64,000 nt of DNA, taken from Ollibium composti (GTDB taxonomy: Bacteria; Pseudomonadota; Alphaproteobacteria; Rhizobiales; Rhizobiaceae). The translations under genes were made by a program, and so were the position numbers. The notes beneath the pieces were generated by a model. It worked only from the letters and a program-made list of their open reading frames with translations, was not told the origin of the DNA and did no database searches. Positions 32,904 through 40,768 of the stretch are shown here, piece after piece; within the stretch, counting starts at the first letter, position 1; every line of letters begins with the position of its first letter. The stretch is taken from positions 248,001 to 312,000 of the forward strand of contig NZ_SSNY01000001.1 in assembly GCF_004801285.1 (NCBI RefSeq), read 5' to 3'.

Positions 32904-35889
32904 GCATGCGGCTCCCTTCGGGGTCGAAGAAATGGTGGCTGACGATCTCGACCGGGCCGAAACGGCCGCGCAGCGGATCGGAGGTGAAGGCACGGCTGCC
33001 GTGGCGTGCCTTGCCGCCCTCGACCAGCGCCAGCGCGATGTATTTGCCGAGCGAAGGCGAATAGCAGCAGGCGGTGATATGGCCGATGGAGCCGTGCGGG
33101 TTCTTCTCGTCCAGTTGCTCGACGATATGGGCGCCGCCGTTGAGCGGCCGGTTGTCGAGCGAGACGACGCCGACGAGTTGCAGGCGGTCGGCGGCGATCA
33201 GGCCTTCGCGGTCCATCATGGCCGAGCCGATGAACGGCTTCTTCTTCGACAGCATCCAGTCGAGATGCAGGTCGCGCGCCGTGGTGCGGCCGTCGATCTC
33301 GGCGCCGGTGACGTGGCCCTTCTCGATGCGCATGGTGCCCAGCGCCTCCAGCCCGTAGGGCACAAGGTCGAACGGCTTGCCGGCTTCGATGAGCGCTTCC
33401 CAGACATGCGTGCCCCAGTCGGCGCCGCAATAGACCTCGAAGGCCATTTCGCCGGAGAAGGAGAGGCGGCAGATCATCACCGGCACGCCGGCGATCTCGC
33501 CGTGGACGATGCCCATGAAGGGGAGGGTGGCGTTGTCCACCGCCGTGCCCTCGACGCAGCTTGCCAGGATTTCCCGTGCCTTCGGCCCGCCGATGGCGGC
33601 GCCCGCCCACTGGTCGGTGACGGAGGTGACGGTCACTTTCAGATCGGGCCAGATCACCTCGAGGAAATATTCCAGATGCTGCATGACCTTGCCGGCATTG
33701 GCCGTCGTGGTGGTCATCAGGAAATCCTGCTCGCCGAGTCGCCATGTCGTGCCGTCGTCGAAGGCCAGCCCGTCCTCGCGCAGCATCAGCCCGTAGCGCG
33801 CCTTGCCGACGGCGAGGGTGGAGAACATGTTGGTATAGACGCGGTCGAGCAGTTCGGCAGCGTCCGGTCCCTGCACGGCGATCTTGCCGAGCGTCGAGAC
33901 ATCGACGATGCCAGCCGAGCCGCGCGTCGCCTTCGTCTCGCGCACGTAGGCCTGCTCGACGGTTTCGCCGGCATGGCCGTAGATTTGCGGCCGCCACCAC
34001 AGGCCGGCGGAATACATGCTCGCGCCGTTGGCAAGGTGCCAGTCGTGCATCGGGGTGAGCCGTTCCGGCTTCAGGTCGCCGTAGCGCTCGCCGGCCAGCG
34101 AGCCCAACGAAACGGCCGCATAGGGCGGGCGGAAGCGGGTGGTGCCGACCTGCGGGATCTCCTTGCCGAGCGCGGCGGCCATGATGGCAAGGCCAGGCAC
34201 GTTGGAGGTCTTGCCCTGGTCGGTCGCCATGCCGAGCGTGGTGTAGCGCTTCAGGTGCTCGACCGAGACGAAACCCTCGCGATGGGCAAGCCGTACGTCG
34301 TCGGCGGTCACGTCGTGCTGGAAATCGACGAAGCTCTTGCCCGGTGCCGTGATCTCGAAGACGGGCTCGGAGCCCGGCGCACCGGGAGCCGCCTCGACGG
34401 CAGGCGCATCGAAATGCTTCGACCGGGCGCCGGATGCCGTCAGCCCGGCGGCATGGCCCTGTTCGATCGCCTCGGTGGTCGAGAACGCGCCGGTGAAGGC
34501 GCCCGCGCCGGTCCATTTCTGGTTCGGCTTCGGCGGCAGGAAGGCCTGCAGCGCCTCGTTCCATTCGGCCCTGGCGCCGGCCTGGCTGGCGAGGTGGATG
34601 GCAGGCGACCAGCCGCCGGACATCAGCAGGCAGTCGGCGTGGATGGAGCGCGGCTCGCCGGACAATGCGCCGGACGCGGCATCGAAGCGCTGCACCTTGA
34701 TGCCGGTCAGCGCCTTGCCGCCTTCGGTGGCGACGACGGCGTGGCCGGTCAGCATCTCGGTTTCTGCCTTACCGGCGAAGTCGAGCATGTCGGCGGAGAT
34801 GTCGGTGCGCACGTCGACGATTGCCGCGATGGCGGCGCCTGCCTGCCTCAGCGCATGCGCGGCGCGATAGGCGCTGTCGTTGTTGGTGAAGACGGCGACC
34901 TTCTGGCCGGGCAGCACGCCGAACTCGTTGGCGTAGCGCTCGGCAGCACCCGCCAGCATGACGCCCGGCCGGTCGTTGCCGGGAAACACCAGCGGCCGCT
35001 CCAGCGCGCCGGTCGCCAGCACGACGGATTTCGCGCGGATCGTCCAAGTGCGATGGCGCGGCTCGCCCTTGGCGGGGTGCTGCTTGTGGTCGCTGACGCG
35101 CTCGAGGGCCGCCAGCGTGTTGCCGTCGTAGTAGCCCCAGACGGTGGTGCGCGGCAGGAGACGCACATTGTCCGCCGCGCGCAGGTCGTTGACGGCGGCG
35201 GCGGCCCAGTCCGCCGCCGGCTTGCCGTCGATGACCTCGCCCGACCAGTTGGCGGAGCCGCCGAGGCGCGGCTCGATGTCCGCGAGGACGACGCGCGCAC
35301 CTTTCTCGGCAGCCGCCTTCGCCGCCGTCAGTCCCGCCGGGCCGGCTCCGACGACGAGCACGTCGCAGAAGGCGTTCATGCGCTCGTAGCGCGCCTTGTC
35401 GGGAACGGCTCCGGCACGGCCGAGGCCGGCGGCGCGGCGGATGAAGCGCTCGCACACCATCCAGAAGCGGGTGCCTTTCAGCGGCCCGATCACCGGCCCC
35501 ATGAAGGTCTTGTAATAGAAGCCGGCGGAGATCAGCGGGCCGGCAAGCTGGTTGACGGCGCTGACGTCCCAGGCCAGCGAGGGAAAGCGGTTCTGGCTCT
35601 CGGCCACCAGCCCGTCGTGGATCTCGACTATCGTCGCGGGGATGTTGGGCTCGCGCGCCTGCCCGCGCAGGACGGTCACCAGCGCGTTCGGCTCGTCTAC
35701 ACCGGCGCTTAGTACGCCGCGCGGGCGGTGGTATTTGAAGGAGCGGCCGAACAGGGAAACGCCGTTGGCGAGCAGGGCCGAGGCCAGCGTGTCGCCCGGA
35801 TGGCCGCTGTAGGTAGCGCCGTCGAAGGTGAAGCGGATGGTGCGGGCGCGGTCGATACGGCCGCCGCCTTCGGTGCGGCGCGCGCTCAC
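32896..35889 (-). CDS. soxA: Sarcosine oxidase alpha subunit
   Basis: Large subunit of heterotetrameric sarcosine oxidase, 997 residues. The N-terminal 2Fe-2S-ferredoxin-like segment (FTFDGATYSGHPGDTLASAL) lacks the cluster cysteines, as in known SoxA. The central NAD-binding Rossmann domain has VVGAGPAGLTAAKAAAEKG (about 179-197), and a second dinucleotide fold is around 300-420. The C-terminal half is GcvT-like and binds tetrahydrofolate, accepting the sarcosine methyl as 5,10-methylene-THF. The GTG at 35889 overlaps the soxD stop. The enzyme yields glycine and H2O2. Confidence 0.95.
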   Translation of the reverse strand: MSARRTEGGGRIDRARTIRFTFDGATYSGHPGDTLASALLANGVSLFGRSFKYHRPRGVLSAGVDEPNALVTVLRGQAREPNIPATIVEIHDGLVAESQNRFPSLAWDVSAVNQLAGPLISAGFYYKTFMGPVIGPLKGTRFWMVCERFIRRAAGLGRAGAVPDKARYERMNAFCDVLVVGAGPAGLTAAKAAAEKGARVVLADIEPRLGGSANWSGEVIDGKPAADWAAAAVNDLRAADNVRLLPRTTVWGYYDGNTLAALERVSDHKQHPAKGEPRHRTWTIRAKSVVLATGALERPLVFPGNDRPGVMLAGAAERYANEFGVLPGQKVAVFTNNDSAYRAAHALRQAGAAIAAIVDVRTDISADMLDFAGKAETEMLTGHAVVATEGGKALTGIKVQRFDAASGALSGEPRSIHADCLLMSGGWSPAIHLASQAGARAEWNEALQAFLPPKPNQKWTGAGAFTGAFSTTEAIEQGHAAGLTASGARSKHFDAPAVEAAPGAPGSEPVFEITAPGKSFVDFQHDVTADDVRLAHREGFVSVEHLKRYTTLGMATDQGKTSNVPGLAIMAAALGKEIPQVGTTRFRPPYAAVSLGSLAGERYGDLKPERLTPMHDWHLANGASMYSAGLWWRPQIYGHAGETVEQAYVRETKATRGSAGIVDVSTLGKIAVQGPDAAELLDRVYTNMFSTLAVGKARYGLMLREDGLAFDDGTTWRLGEQDFLMTTTTANAGKVMQHLEYFLEVIWPDLKVTVTSVTDQWAGAAIGGPKAREILASCVEGTAVDNATLPFMGIVHGEIAGVPVMICRLSFSGEMAFEVYCGADWGTHVWEALIEAGKPFDLVPYGLEALGTMRIEKGHVTGAEIDGRTTARDLHLDWMLSKKKPFIGSAMMDREGLIAADRLQLVGVVSLDNRPLNGGAHIVEQLDEKNPHGSIGHITACCYSPSLGKYIALALVEGGKARHGSRAFTSDPLRGRFGPVEIVSHHFFDPEGSRMHG

Positions 35890-36158
35890 GGCTTGCCTCC
35901 ATGGTGACCCCGGACCGCGACCGCGCTGGAAACCGCATGGGTCAGCGTGTTGCGCACGACGCGCAGATGGATGCGGCAGCCGCCGGAATGCTGCCATATC
36001 TCGTTGTGGTCGCCGGCCGGGTTCAGCCGGTCATAGACATACTCGTTCCAGGCATCGAGGTTCTGCGAGTTCGGGGCAGGGCGCTGGCGGTTGCCATCGC
36101 CCTGATAGGTGAACTCGGACACGTCGCGCGGGCCGCAATAGGGGCAGGTGATCAGCAT
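35886..36158 (-). CDS. soxD: Sarcosine oxidase delta subunit
   Basis: A 90-residue zinc-binding subunit. It begins MLITCPYCGPRDVSEFTYQG, where the CPxC and downstream His/Cys residues (WQHSGGCRIHL) hold the zinc. The short length and the position between soxB and soxA are standard. It starts 35 bases after soxB. Confidence 0.95.
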   Translation of the reverse strand: MLITCPYCGPRDVSEFTYQGDGNRQRPAPNSQNLDAWNEYVYDRLNPAGDHNEIWQHSGGCRIHLRVVRNTLTHAVSSAVAVRGHHGGKP

Positions 36159-36193
36159 ATGTTTGTGTCTTTTTGTTTGGCCATGGTTATGGC

Positions 36194-37453
36194 CTAGTGC
36201 AGCCGTGGTGTCGCGCCCTGGCCCTTCTCGTCGATCAGGATGCCGCGATGGAAGCGGTCGAGCGTGAAGGCGGCGTTGAGGTCGTGCGGCTCGTCGCGGG
36301 CGATGGTGTGGGCGAAGCAGAAGCCGGAGGCGGGCGTCGCCTTGAAGCCGCCGTAGCACCAGCCGCAGTTGAGATACATGCCCGGCAGCGGCCCCTTGGT
36401 GATGATCGGCGAGCCGTCCATCGACATGTCGCACACGCCGCCCCACGAGCGCAGCATGCGCACGCTTGCCAGCGAGGGGAACAATGCCAGCATCTCGGCC
36501 ATGACGTCCTCGACGATCGGCAGGTTGCCGCGCTGGGCATAGGAATTGTAGCCGTCGATGTCGCCGCCGTAGACCAGTCCGCCCTTGTCGGACTGGGAGA
36601 TGTAGAAGTGCCCCATGCCGAAGGTGACGACGGTGTCGAGCACCGGTTTCAGCGATTCGGAGACGAAGGCCTGCAACACATGGCTTTCGATCGGCAGCCG
36701 GTCGATGCCGGCCAGTTGCATAACGCGGCCGGTCGAACCGGCGACCGCGACGGCCACCTTTTTGGCGCGAATCTCGCCGCGCGAGGTGGAAACGCCGACG
36801 ATCTTGTCGCCGTCCCTGATGAAACCCGTCACCTCGCAGTTCTCGACGATATCGACGCCCCGCCTATCGGCGCCGCGTGCATAGCCCCAGGCGACGGCGT
36901 CGTGGCGGGCGGTGCCGGCGCGCGGCTGCATCAGGCCGCCATAGACGGGGAAACGGGCCGTGTCGGACACGTCGATCATCGGCATCAGGCGTTTGATCTC
37001 GGCCGGCGTCATCAGCTCGGCGTCGACGCCCTGATGGCGCATGGAGTTGCCGCGCCGCGCATAATCGTCGAGCTGCGCCGGCGAATGCGCGAGATTGAGG
37101 CAGCCGCGCTGCGAGAACATGACGTTGTAGTTGAGATCGTGCGACAGGTTCTCCCACAGCTTCATCGAATGCTCGTAGAAGCGGGTGTTGGGCGGCAACA
37201 GGTAGTTGGAGCGCACGGCCGTGGTGTTGCGCCCGACATTGCCGGAACCGAGCCAGCCCTTCTCCAGCACCGCGACATTGGTGATGCCATGCTCCTTGGC
37301 GAGGTAATAGGCGGTGGAAAGACCATGCCCGCCGCCGCCGATGACGATGACGTCGTACGATGCCTTCGGCTCGGGCTTGCGCCAAGCCGGTTTCCAGTCC
37401 TTGTTTCCCGACAGCGCGTTCCGGAGCAGCGCGAAGGCCGAATATTCCGCCAT
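36194..37453 (-). CDS. soxB: Sarcosine oxidase beta subunit
   Basis: FAD/FMN-bearing catalytic subunit, 419 residues. The dinucleotide motif VIVIGGGGHGLSTAYYLAK lies at about 35-53, and GSGNVGRNTTAVRSNY (about 68-83) is a typical SoxB block. His residues around HSMKLWENL match the region that carries covalent FMN in known enzymes, though the exact residue was not assigned. It heads the operon soxB-soxD-soxA-soxG-ridA, which demethylates sarcosine, the last intermediate between glycine betaine and glycine. Confidence 0.95.
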   Translation of the reverse strand: MAEYSAFALLRNALSGNKDWKPAWRKPEPKASYDVIVIGGGGHGLSTAYYLAKEHGITNVAVLEKGWLGSGNVGRNTTAVRSNYLLPPNTRFYEHSMKLWENLSHDLNYNVMFSQRGCLNLAHSPAQLDDYARRGNSMRHQGVDAELMTPAEIKRLMPMIDVSDTARFPVYGGLMQPRAGTARHDAVAWGYARGADRRGVDIVENCEVTGFIRDGDKIVGVSTSRGEIRAKKVAVAVAGSTGRVMQLAGIDRLPIESHVLQAFVSESLKPVLDTVVTFGMGHFYISQSDKGGLVYGGDIDGYNSYAQRGNLPIVEDVMAEMLALFPSLASVRMLRSWGGVCDMSMDGSPIITKGPLPGMYLNCGWCYGGFKATPASGFCFAHTIARDEPHDLNAAFTLDRFHRGILIDEKGQGATPRLH

Positions 37454-37543
37454 GATCGTGGGTTTCCGTTGCGGGGCGTGGGCAGACTATAGAGCAGGCG
37501 GGACGGCCAAAGCCAATATTTCGCCATCGCTTTTCGACAGACC

Positions 37544-37569
37544 GACCAGATTGGCCGACCAGTTTGGCC
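37544..37569. promoter_or_regulatory. Tandem 13-bp repeat upstream of soxB
   Basis: GACCAGATTGGCC (37544-37556) is followed directly by GACCAGTTTGGCC (37557-37569), 12 of 13 bases identical, about 90 bases upstream of the soxB start and about 105 upstream of the mechanosensitive channel gene. Adjacent direct repeats are typical of AraC-type or response-regulator sites. The sequence differs from the shared GTCGCAAAC motif seen at the other methylamine genes. Confidence 0.4.
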
Positions 37570-37673
37570 GGCCGGATTGATCGGCCGCGATCCAGCCCGC
37601 GCTTGCCCGCCGCCGGTGCTGTCTCTATCTATGGCGGTCGCCGAAACGCCATGCTGTCCCCGAGTCGTCGCCG

Positions 37674-40175
37674 TTGAGCCGTTTCCCGACCTTTCCTTCG
37701 CTGCTGCGCCTGCTGGTCTTCCTGCTGGCGCTGGCCTGCGTCGTGCCGGCCGGTGCGCAGACGACGGCCGACCCCGCACCCGTCCAGGCGCCGGCGGGCA
37801 TCGTCGCCGCGCAGCAGAAGGTGCTGCTGGACCTCACCGCCAAGGTCGACCGGCTCGAAAAGCAGATCGGGCAAAACAAGGAAGACGACGACAAGCTGGT
37901 CGATATCCGGCTGCAACTGGAGGAACTGGCGCCGCAGGCCCTGCAAAGCGCGCTGGCCTTCCGGCCGCGCATCGCCGAGATCAACAAGCGGCTGGAGCAG
38001 CTGGGGCCGCCCCCGGCAGAGGGGCAGCCCGCCGAGCCGGACATCGTCACCAACGAGCGCCAGGCGCTGGCTGCCGAAAAGGCCGAGATCAACGCGGTGA
38101 TCGCTTCGGCCCAGACACTGTCGGTGCGCATCAGCAATCTCATCAACACGGTCGCCACGACACGCAGCGACCTGTTCCGCAACCTGTTGACGCGACGCTA
38201 CGCGCTGACGGACGCTTTCAGCAGCAAGGTGCTGTCCGACGCGCATGCCGGCGTGACGTCCTTCTACAATTCGATTTCCTCCTGGCTGGGCTTCGCGCTC
38301 AAATACAAGGCGCAGCCGATGCTTGTGGCCACGATGATGGCGCTGATCGCCGCCTTCGTGCTGATGTTCGGCGGACGCCGCGTCTTCGGCCGCCTGATCG
38401 ACCCGAACGGCGGTGAAAGCCCGTCCTATCTCAGCCGGCTGTCGCGCACCTTCTGGTCGACGCTGCTGCCGACGGTGGCGCTGGGCGTGTTCTTCGCCGC
38501 GACCTACTTCTTCTACGATTACTACGGCGTGTTGCGCGGCGACATCGGCACCTTCCTGGCCGCAGCCATGACGGTCATCGGCCTCGTCTTCTGCGTCAAC
38601 CGGCTGACCAATGCGGCGCTGTCGCCGGCGCGCCCCGCATGGCGGCTGATCCCGGTCGAGCCGGAAGCCGCGCGCTGGCTGGTGCGGCTGACCACGGCGA
38701 TGGCGCTCGTCATCGGCGTCAGCAGCTTCCTCGCCATCGTCAACAACCAGATGGGCTCGCCGCTGTCGCTGACGGTGGCGCGCAGCTTCCTGGCAGCCGT
38801 CATCGTCGGCGTGCTGCTCATTCTCATGGGATTGCTGAAGCCGTTCCGCACCAAGGAAGGCGAATGGCGGCGCTGGCCGGTATGGCTGCGCTACAGTGCC
38901 TACGGTCTCGGCGCCTTCACGATCGGTGCCGCTCTTCTGGGTTATATCGGCCTTGCCACCTTCGTGTCGCTGCAGGTGGTCGTCACCGGCACCATCCTGG
39001 TGACGGCCTATATCGGGCTGTTGTCGGCCCGCGCCATCGGCGCCGAGGGCGGGTTTGGAAACTCCTTCGTCGGCCGCTGGCTTGCGGAGAATTCCTCGCT
39101 GGAGGACAACACGCTCGACCAGCTCGGCCTGGTCGCCTCGATCGCGCTCAACGTCTTGATCGTGCTGGTCTTCCTGCCACTGATCCTGATGATGTGGGGG
39201 TTCCAGCCGGGCGACATCCAGTCCTGGGGCTACAGGCTGGCGACCGGCCTCACCATCGGTTCCGTGACAATCTCCTTCACCGGCATCCTGTCGGGCATCG
39301 TCGTCTTCATCGTCGGCTATTTCCTGACGCGCTGGTTCCAGGGCTGGCTCGACGGCTCGGTGATGGCACGCGGCAAGGTCGATACCGGCGTGCGCAACTC
39401 GATCCGCCTTGCGGTCGGCTATGCCGGCGTGGCGCTGGCAGGGCTCGTCGGCGTCTCGGCGGCGGGCATAGACCTTTCCAATCTCGCACTGGTTGCCGGC
39501 GCGCTTTCGCTGGGTATCGGCTTCGGTCTCCAGAACGTCGTTTCCAACTTCGTCTCCGGCCTGATCCTTCTGGCGGAACGGCCGTTCAAGGTGGGCGACT
39601 GGATTGTCGCCGGCGACGTGTCCGGAACCGTCAAGAAGATCAGCGTGCGCGCGACCGAGATCGAGACGTTCCAGCGCCAGTCGGTCATCCTGCCCAACTC
39701 CAACCTCATCAACAATGCGGTCGGCAACTGGACGCATCGCAACAAGCTCGGCCGCATGGAGATCAAGGTGGGCGTCGCCTATGACAGCGATGCGCACAAG
39801 GCGCATGCGGTGCTGTCCGAGATCGCACGCGGCCATCCGATGGTGCTGAAGAATCCCGAACCCTTCGTCCAGTTCACCAATTTCGGTCCGGCGGCGCTGG
39901 AATTCGAGATGCGCGTCTTCCTTGCCGACATCACCAACAGCGGAACCGTGCAGAACGACATCCGCTTCGCCATTCTCGATGCGTTCGATCGCGAGGGCAT
40001 CGCCATTCCCTCGACCGTGCGCGCGGTCATGGAGAAGAAGCCGGCGCTGGAGCCGTGGCCGACCGACGACGACCGCATCGAGGTCGAGGCCGCCGAGCAG
40101 GAAGAGGCGAAAGCCGAGGCCGCGCGCCAGCAGGCCAAGAGCCGCCGCAAGGGCCGCAAGCCAGACCCGAACTGA
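37674..40175 (+). CDS. Large mechanosensitive ion channel, DUF3772/MscS (MscK-like)
   Basis: Envelope protein of 833 residues. A signal peptide ends near VPAGAQ (residue 28), followed by a periplasmic DUF3772 coiled-coil region (about 30-175). Up to ten membrane helices come next, then the MscS core (about 600-800) with the pore helix GALSLGIGFGLQNVVSNFVSGLILLAERPFKVGDW and a C-terminal acidic/basic tail. It probably opens under hypo-osmotic shock, which suits a neighbourhood handling osmolytes such as betaine. The only suitable in-frame start before the signal peptide is TTG at 37674, and its ribosome-binding site is weak. Confidence 0.88.
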   Translation: MSRFPTFPSLLRLLVFLLALACVVPAGAQTTADPAPVQAPAGIVAAQQKVLLDLTAKVDRLEKQIGQNKEDDDKLVDIRLQLEELAPQALQSALAFRPRIAEINKRLEQLGPPPAEGQPAEPDIVTNERQALAAEKAEINAVIASAQTLSVRISNLINTVATTRSDLFRNLLTRRYALTDAFSSKVLSDAHAGVTSFYNSISSWLGFALKYKAQPMLVATMMALIAAFVLMFGGRRVFGRLIDPNGGESPSYLSRLSRTFWSTLLPTVALGVFFAATYFFYDYYGVLRGDIGTFLAAAMTVIGLVFCVNRLTNAALSPARPAWRLIPVEPEAARWLVRLTTAMALVIGVSSFLAIVNNQMGSPLSLTVARSFLAAVIVGVLLILMGLLKPFRTKEGEWRRWPVWLRYSAYGLGAFTIGAALLGYIGLATFVSLQVVVTGTILVTAYIGLLSARAIGAEGGFGNSFVGRWLAENSSLEDNTLDQLGLVASIALNVLIVLVFLPLILMMWGFQPGDIQSWGYRLATGLTIGSVTISFTGILSGIVVFIVGYFLTRWFQGWLDGSVMARGKVDTGVRNSIRLAVGYAGVALAGLVGVSAAGIDLSNLALVAGALSLGIGFGLQNVVSNFVSGLILLAERPFKVGDWIVAGDVSGTVKKISVRATEIETFQRQSVILPNSNLINNAVGNWTHRNKLGRMEIKVGVAYDSDAHKAHAVLSEIARGHPMVLKNPEPFVQFTNFGPAALEFEMRVFLADITNSGTVQNDIRFAILDAFDREGIAIPSTVRAVMEKKPALEPWPTDDDRIEVEAAEQEEAKAEAARQQAKSRRKGRKPDPN

Positions 40176-40209
40176 TCCGTTTTCAGCCGCCGCGAAACCG
40201 ATTGTGGCA

Positions 40210-40253
40210 TGAATGCGGCATTCAGTTGCGGTTCAGCTTCATCCCCGTATACA
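40210..40253 (+). promoter_or_regulatory. Promoter with adjacent 15-bp palindrome for the small periplasmic protein
   Basis: The perfect palindrome TGAATGC-G-GCATTCA (40210-40224) precedes a promoter-like pair: TTGCGG (40226-40231) and TATACA (40248-40253) with 16 bases between. TTCAG occurs twice (40221 and 40232). The start codon is 64 bases downstream. The palindrome abuts the -35 and could bind an activator or repressor; none is identified. Confidence 0.5.
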
Positions 40254-40316
40254 GTGCGCGCAACGGCTGGATGCCTTGCTTGGGACAACAGAGGCGGTGG
40301 CGACACCGGGATTGCA

Positions 40317-40580
40317 ATGTGGAGATCGCTCCTTGCCGCGACCGTGCTTGCGGCCACTGCCGGCCAGGCGTTTGCCGCCAGCGCCGTCAACAGGGACAAC
40401 GAGGCCCGCACGCTGGTCGTTACCGAGGGCGGCAGCAAGACGGAACTGACGCTCGCCGCCGGCGAGACGGCGCAGTTCTGCCCCAACGGCTGCTTCGTCA
40501 CCTTTCCGAACGGCGACCTTCAGGCGCTGACCGGCGCCGAGACCATCGAGATTTCGGGTGGTGTCGCCAAGATCAAATAG
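40317..40580 (+). CDS. Small secreted protein of unknown function
   Basis: An 87-residue product with a signal peptide (MWRSLLAATVLAATAGQAFA, cleavage near residue 20). The mature part is about 65 residues, mostly predicted beta strands, with one Cys pair (FCPNGCFVTF) that could form a disulfide in the periplasm. The ATG at 40317 is chosen because it opens the signal peptide. It has its own promoter and terminator. No family is named with confidence. Confidence 0.7.
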   Translation: MWRSLLAATVLAATAGQAFAASAVNRDNEARTLVVTEGGSKTELTLAAGETAQFCPNGCFVTFPNGDLQALTGAETIEISGGVAKIK

Positions 40581-40607
40581 GCTTCAGGCACCTGAACGCG
40601 TGACGAA

Positions 40608-40631
40608 AAGGCCGGGCTGACGCCCGGCCTT
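40608..40631 (+). terminator. Rho-independent-type terminator
   Basis: AAGGCCGGGC, loop TGAC, GCCCGGCCTT: a perfect 10-bp stem 28 bases after the preceding stop codon. The T-tract is short (CTTGA), but the stem is strong and no gene intervenes. Confidence 0.65.
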
Positions 40632-40683
40632 GACATGTCCGACACCGGCCACGCCGAGGCTGGTCGCGCGGCGTTCGGGCGAT

Positions 40684-40696
40684 GTCGCAAACAGGC
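40684..40696 (+). promoter_or_regulatory. Shared motif site 1 (upstream of FAD/GcvT paralog 3)
   Basis: GTCGCAAACAGGC, ending 72 bases before the start of the dehydrogenase gene. It matches the sites at 45522, 55292 and 59395 (minus) in at least 10 of 13 positions. A second similar half, CTGCAATCG, follows directly. Proposed binding site for the GlxA/GbdR-like regulator at 44400-45401; inferred from recurrence. Confidence 0.6.
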
Positions 40697-40768
40697 TGCA
40701 ATCGCGCCGCACCGCTCTATAGTGTGCCCGAAATTCCACTTCCCGGAATCCCCTTCGGAGTGAGCGCA

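Noticed and set aside
37520..37545. Weak GTCGAAAAGCG-like match upstream of soxB
   Set aside because: Too many mismatches to the 13-bp motif; not counted as a site.
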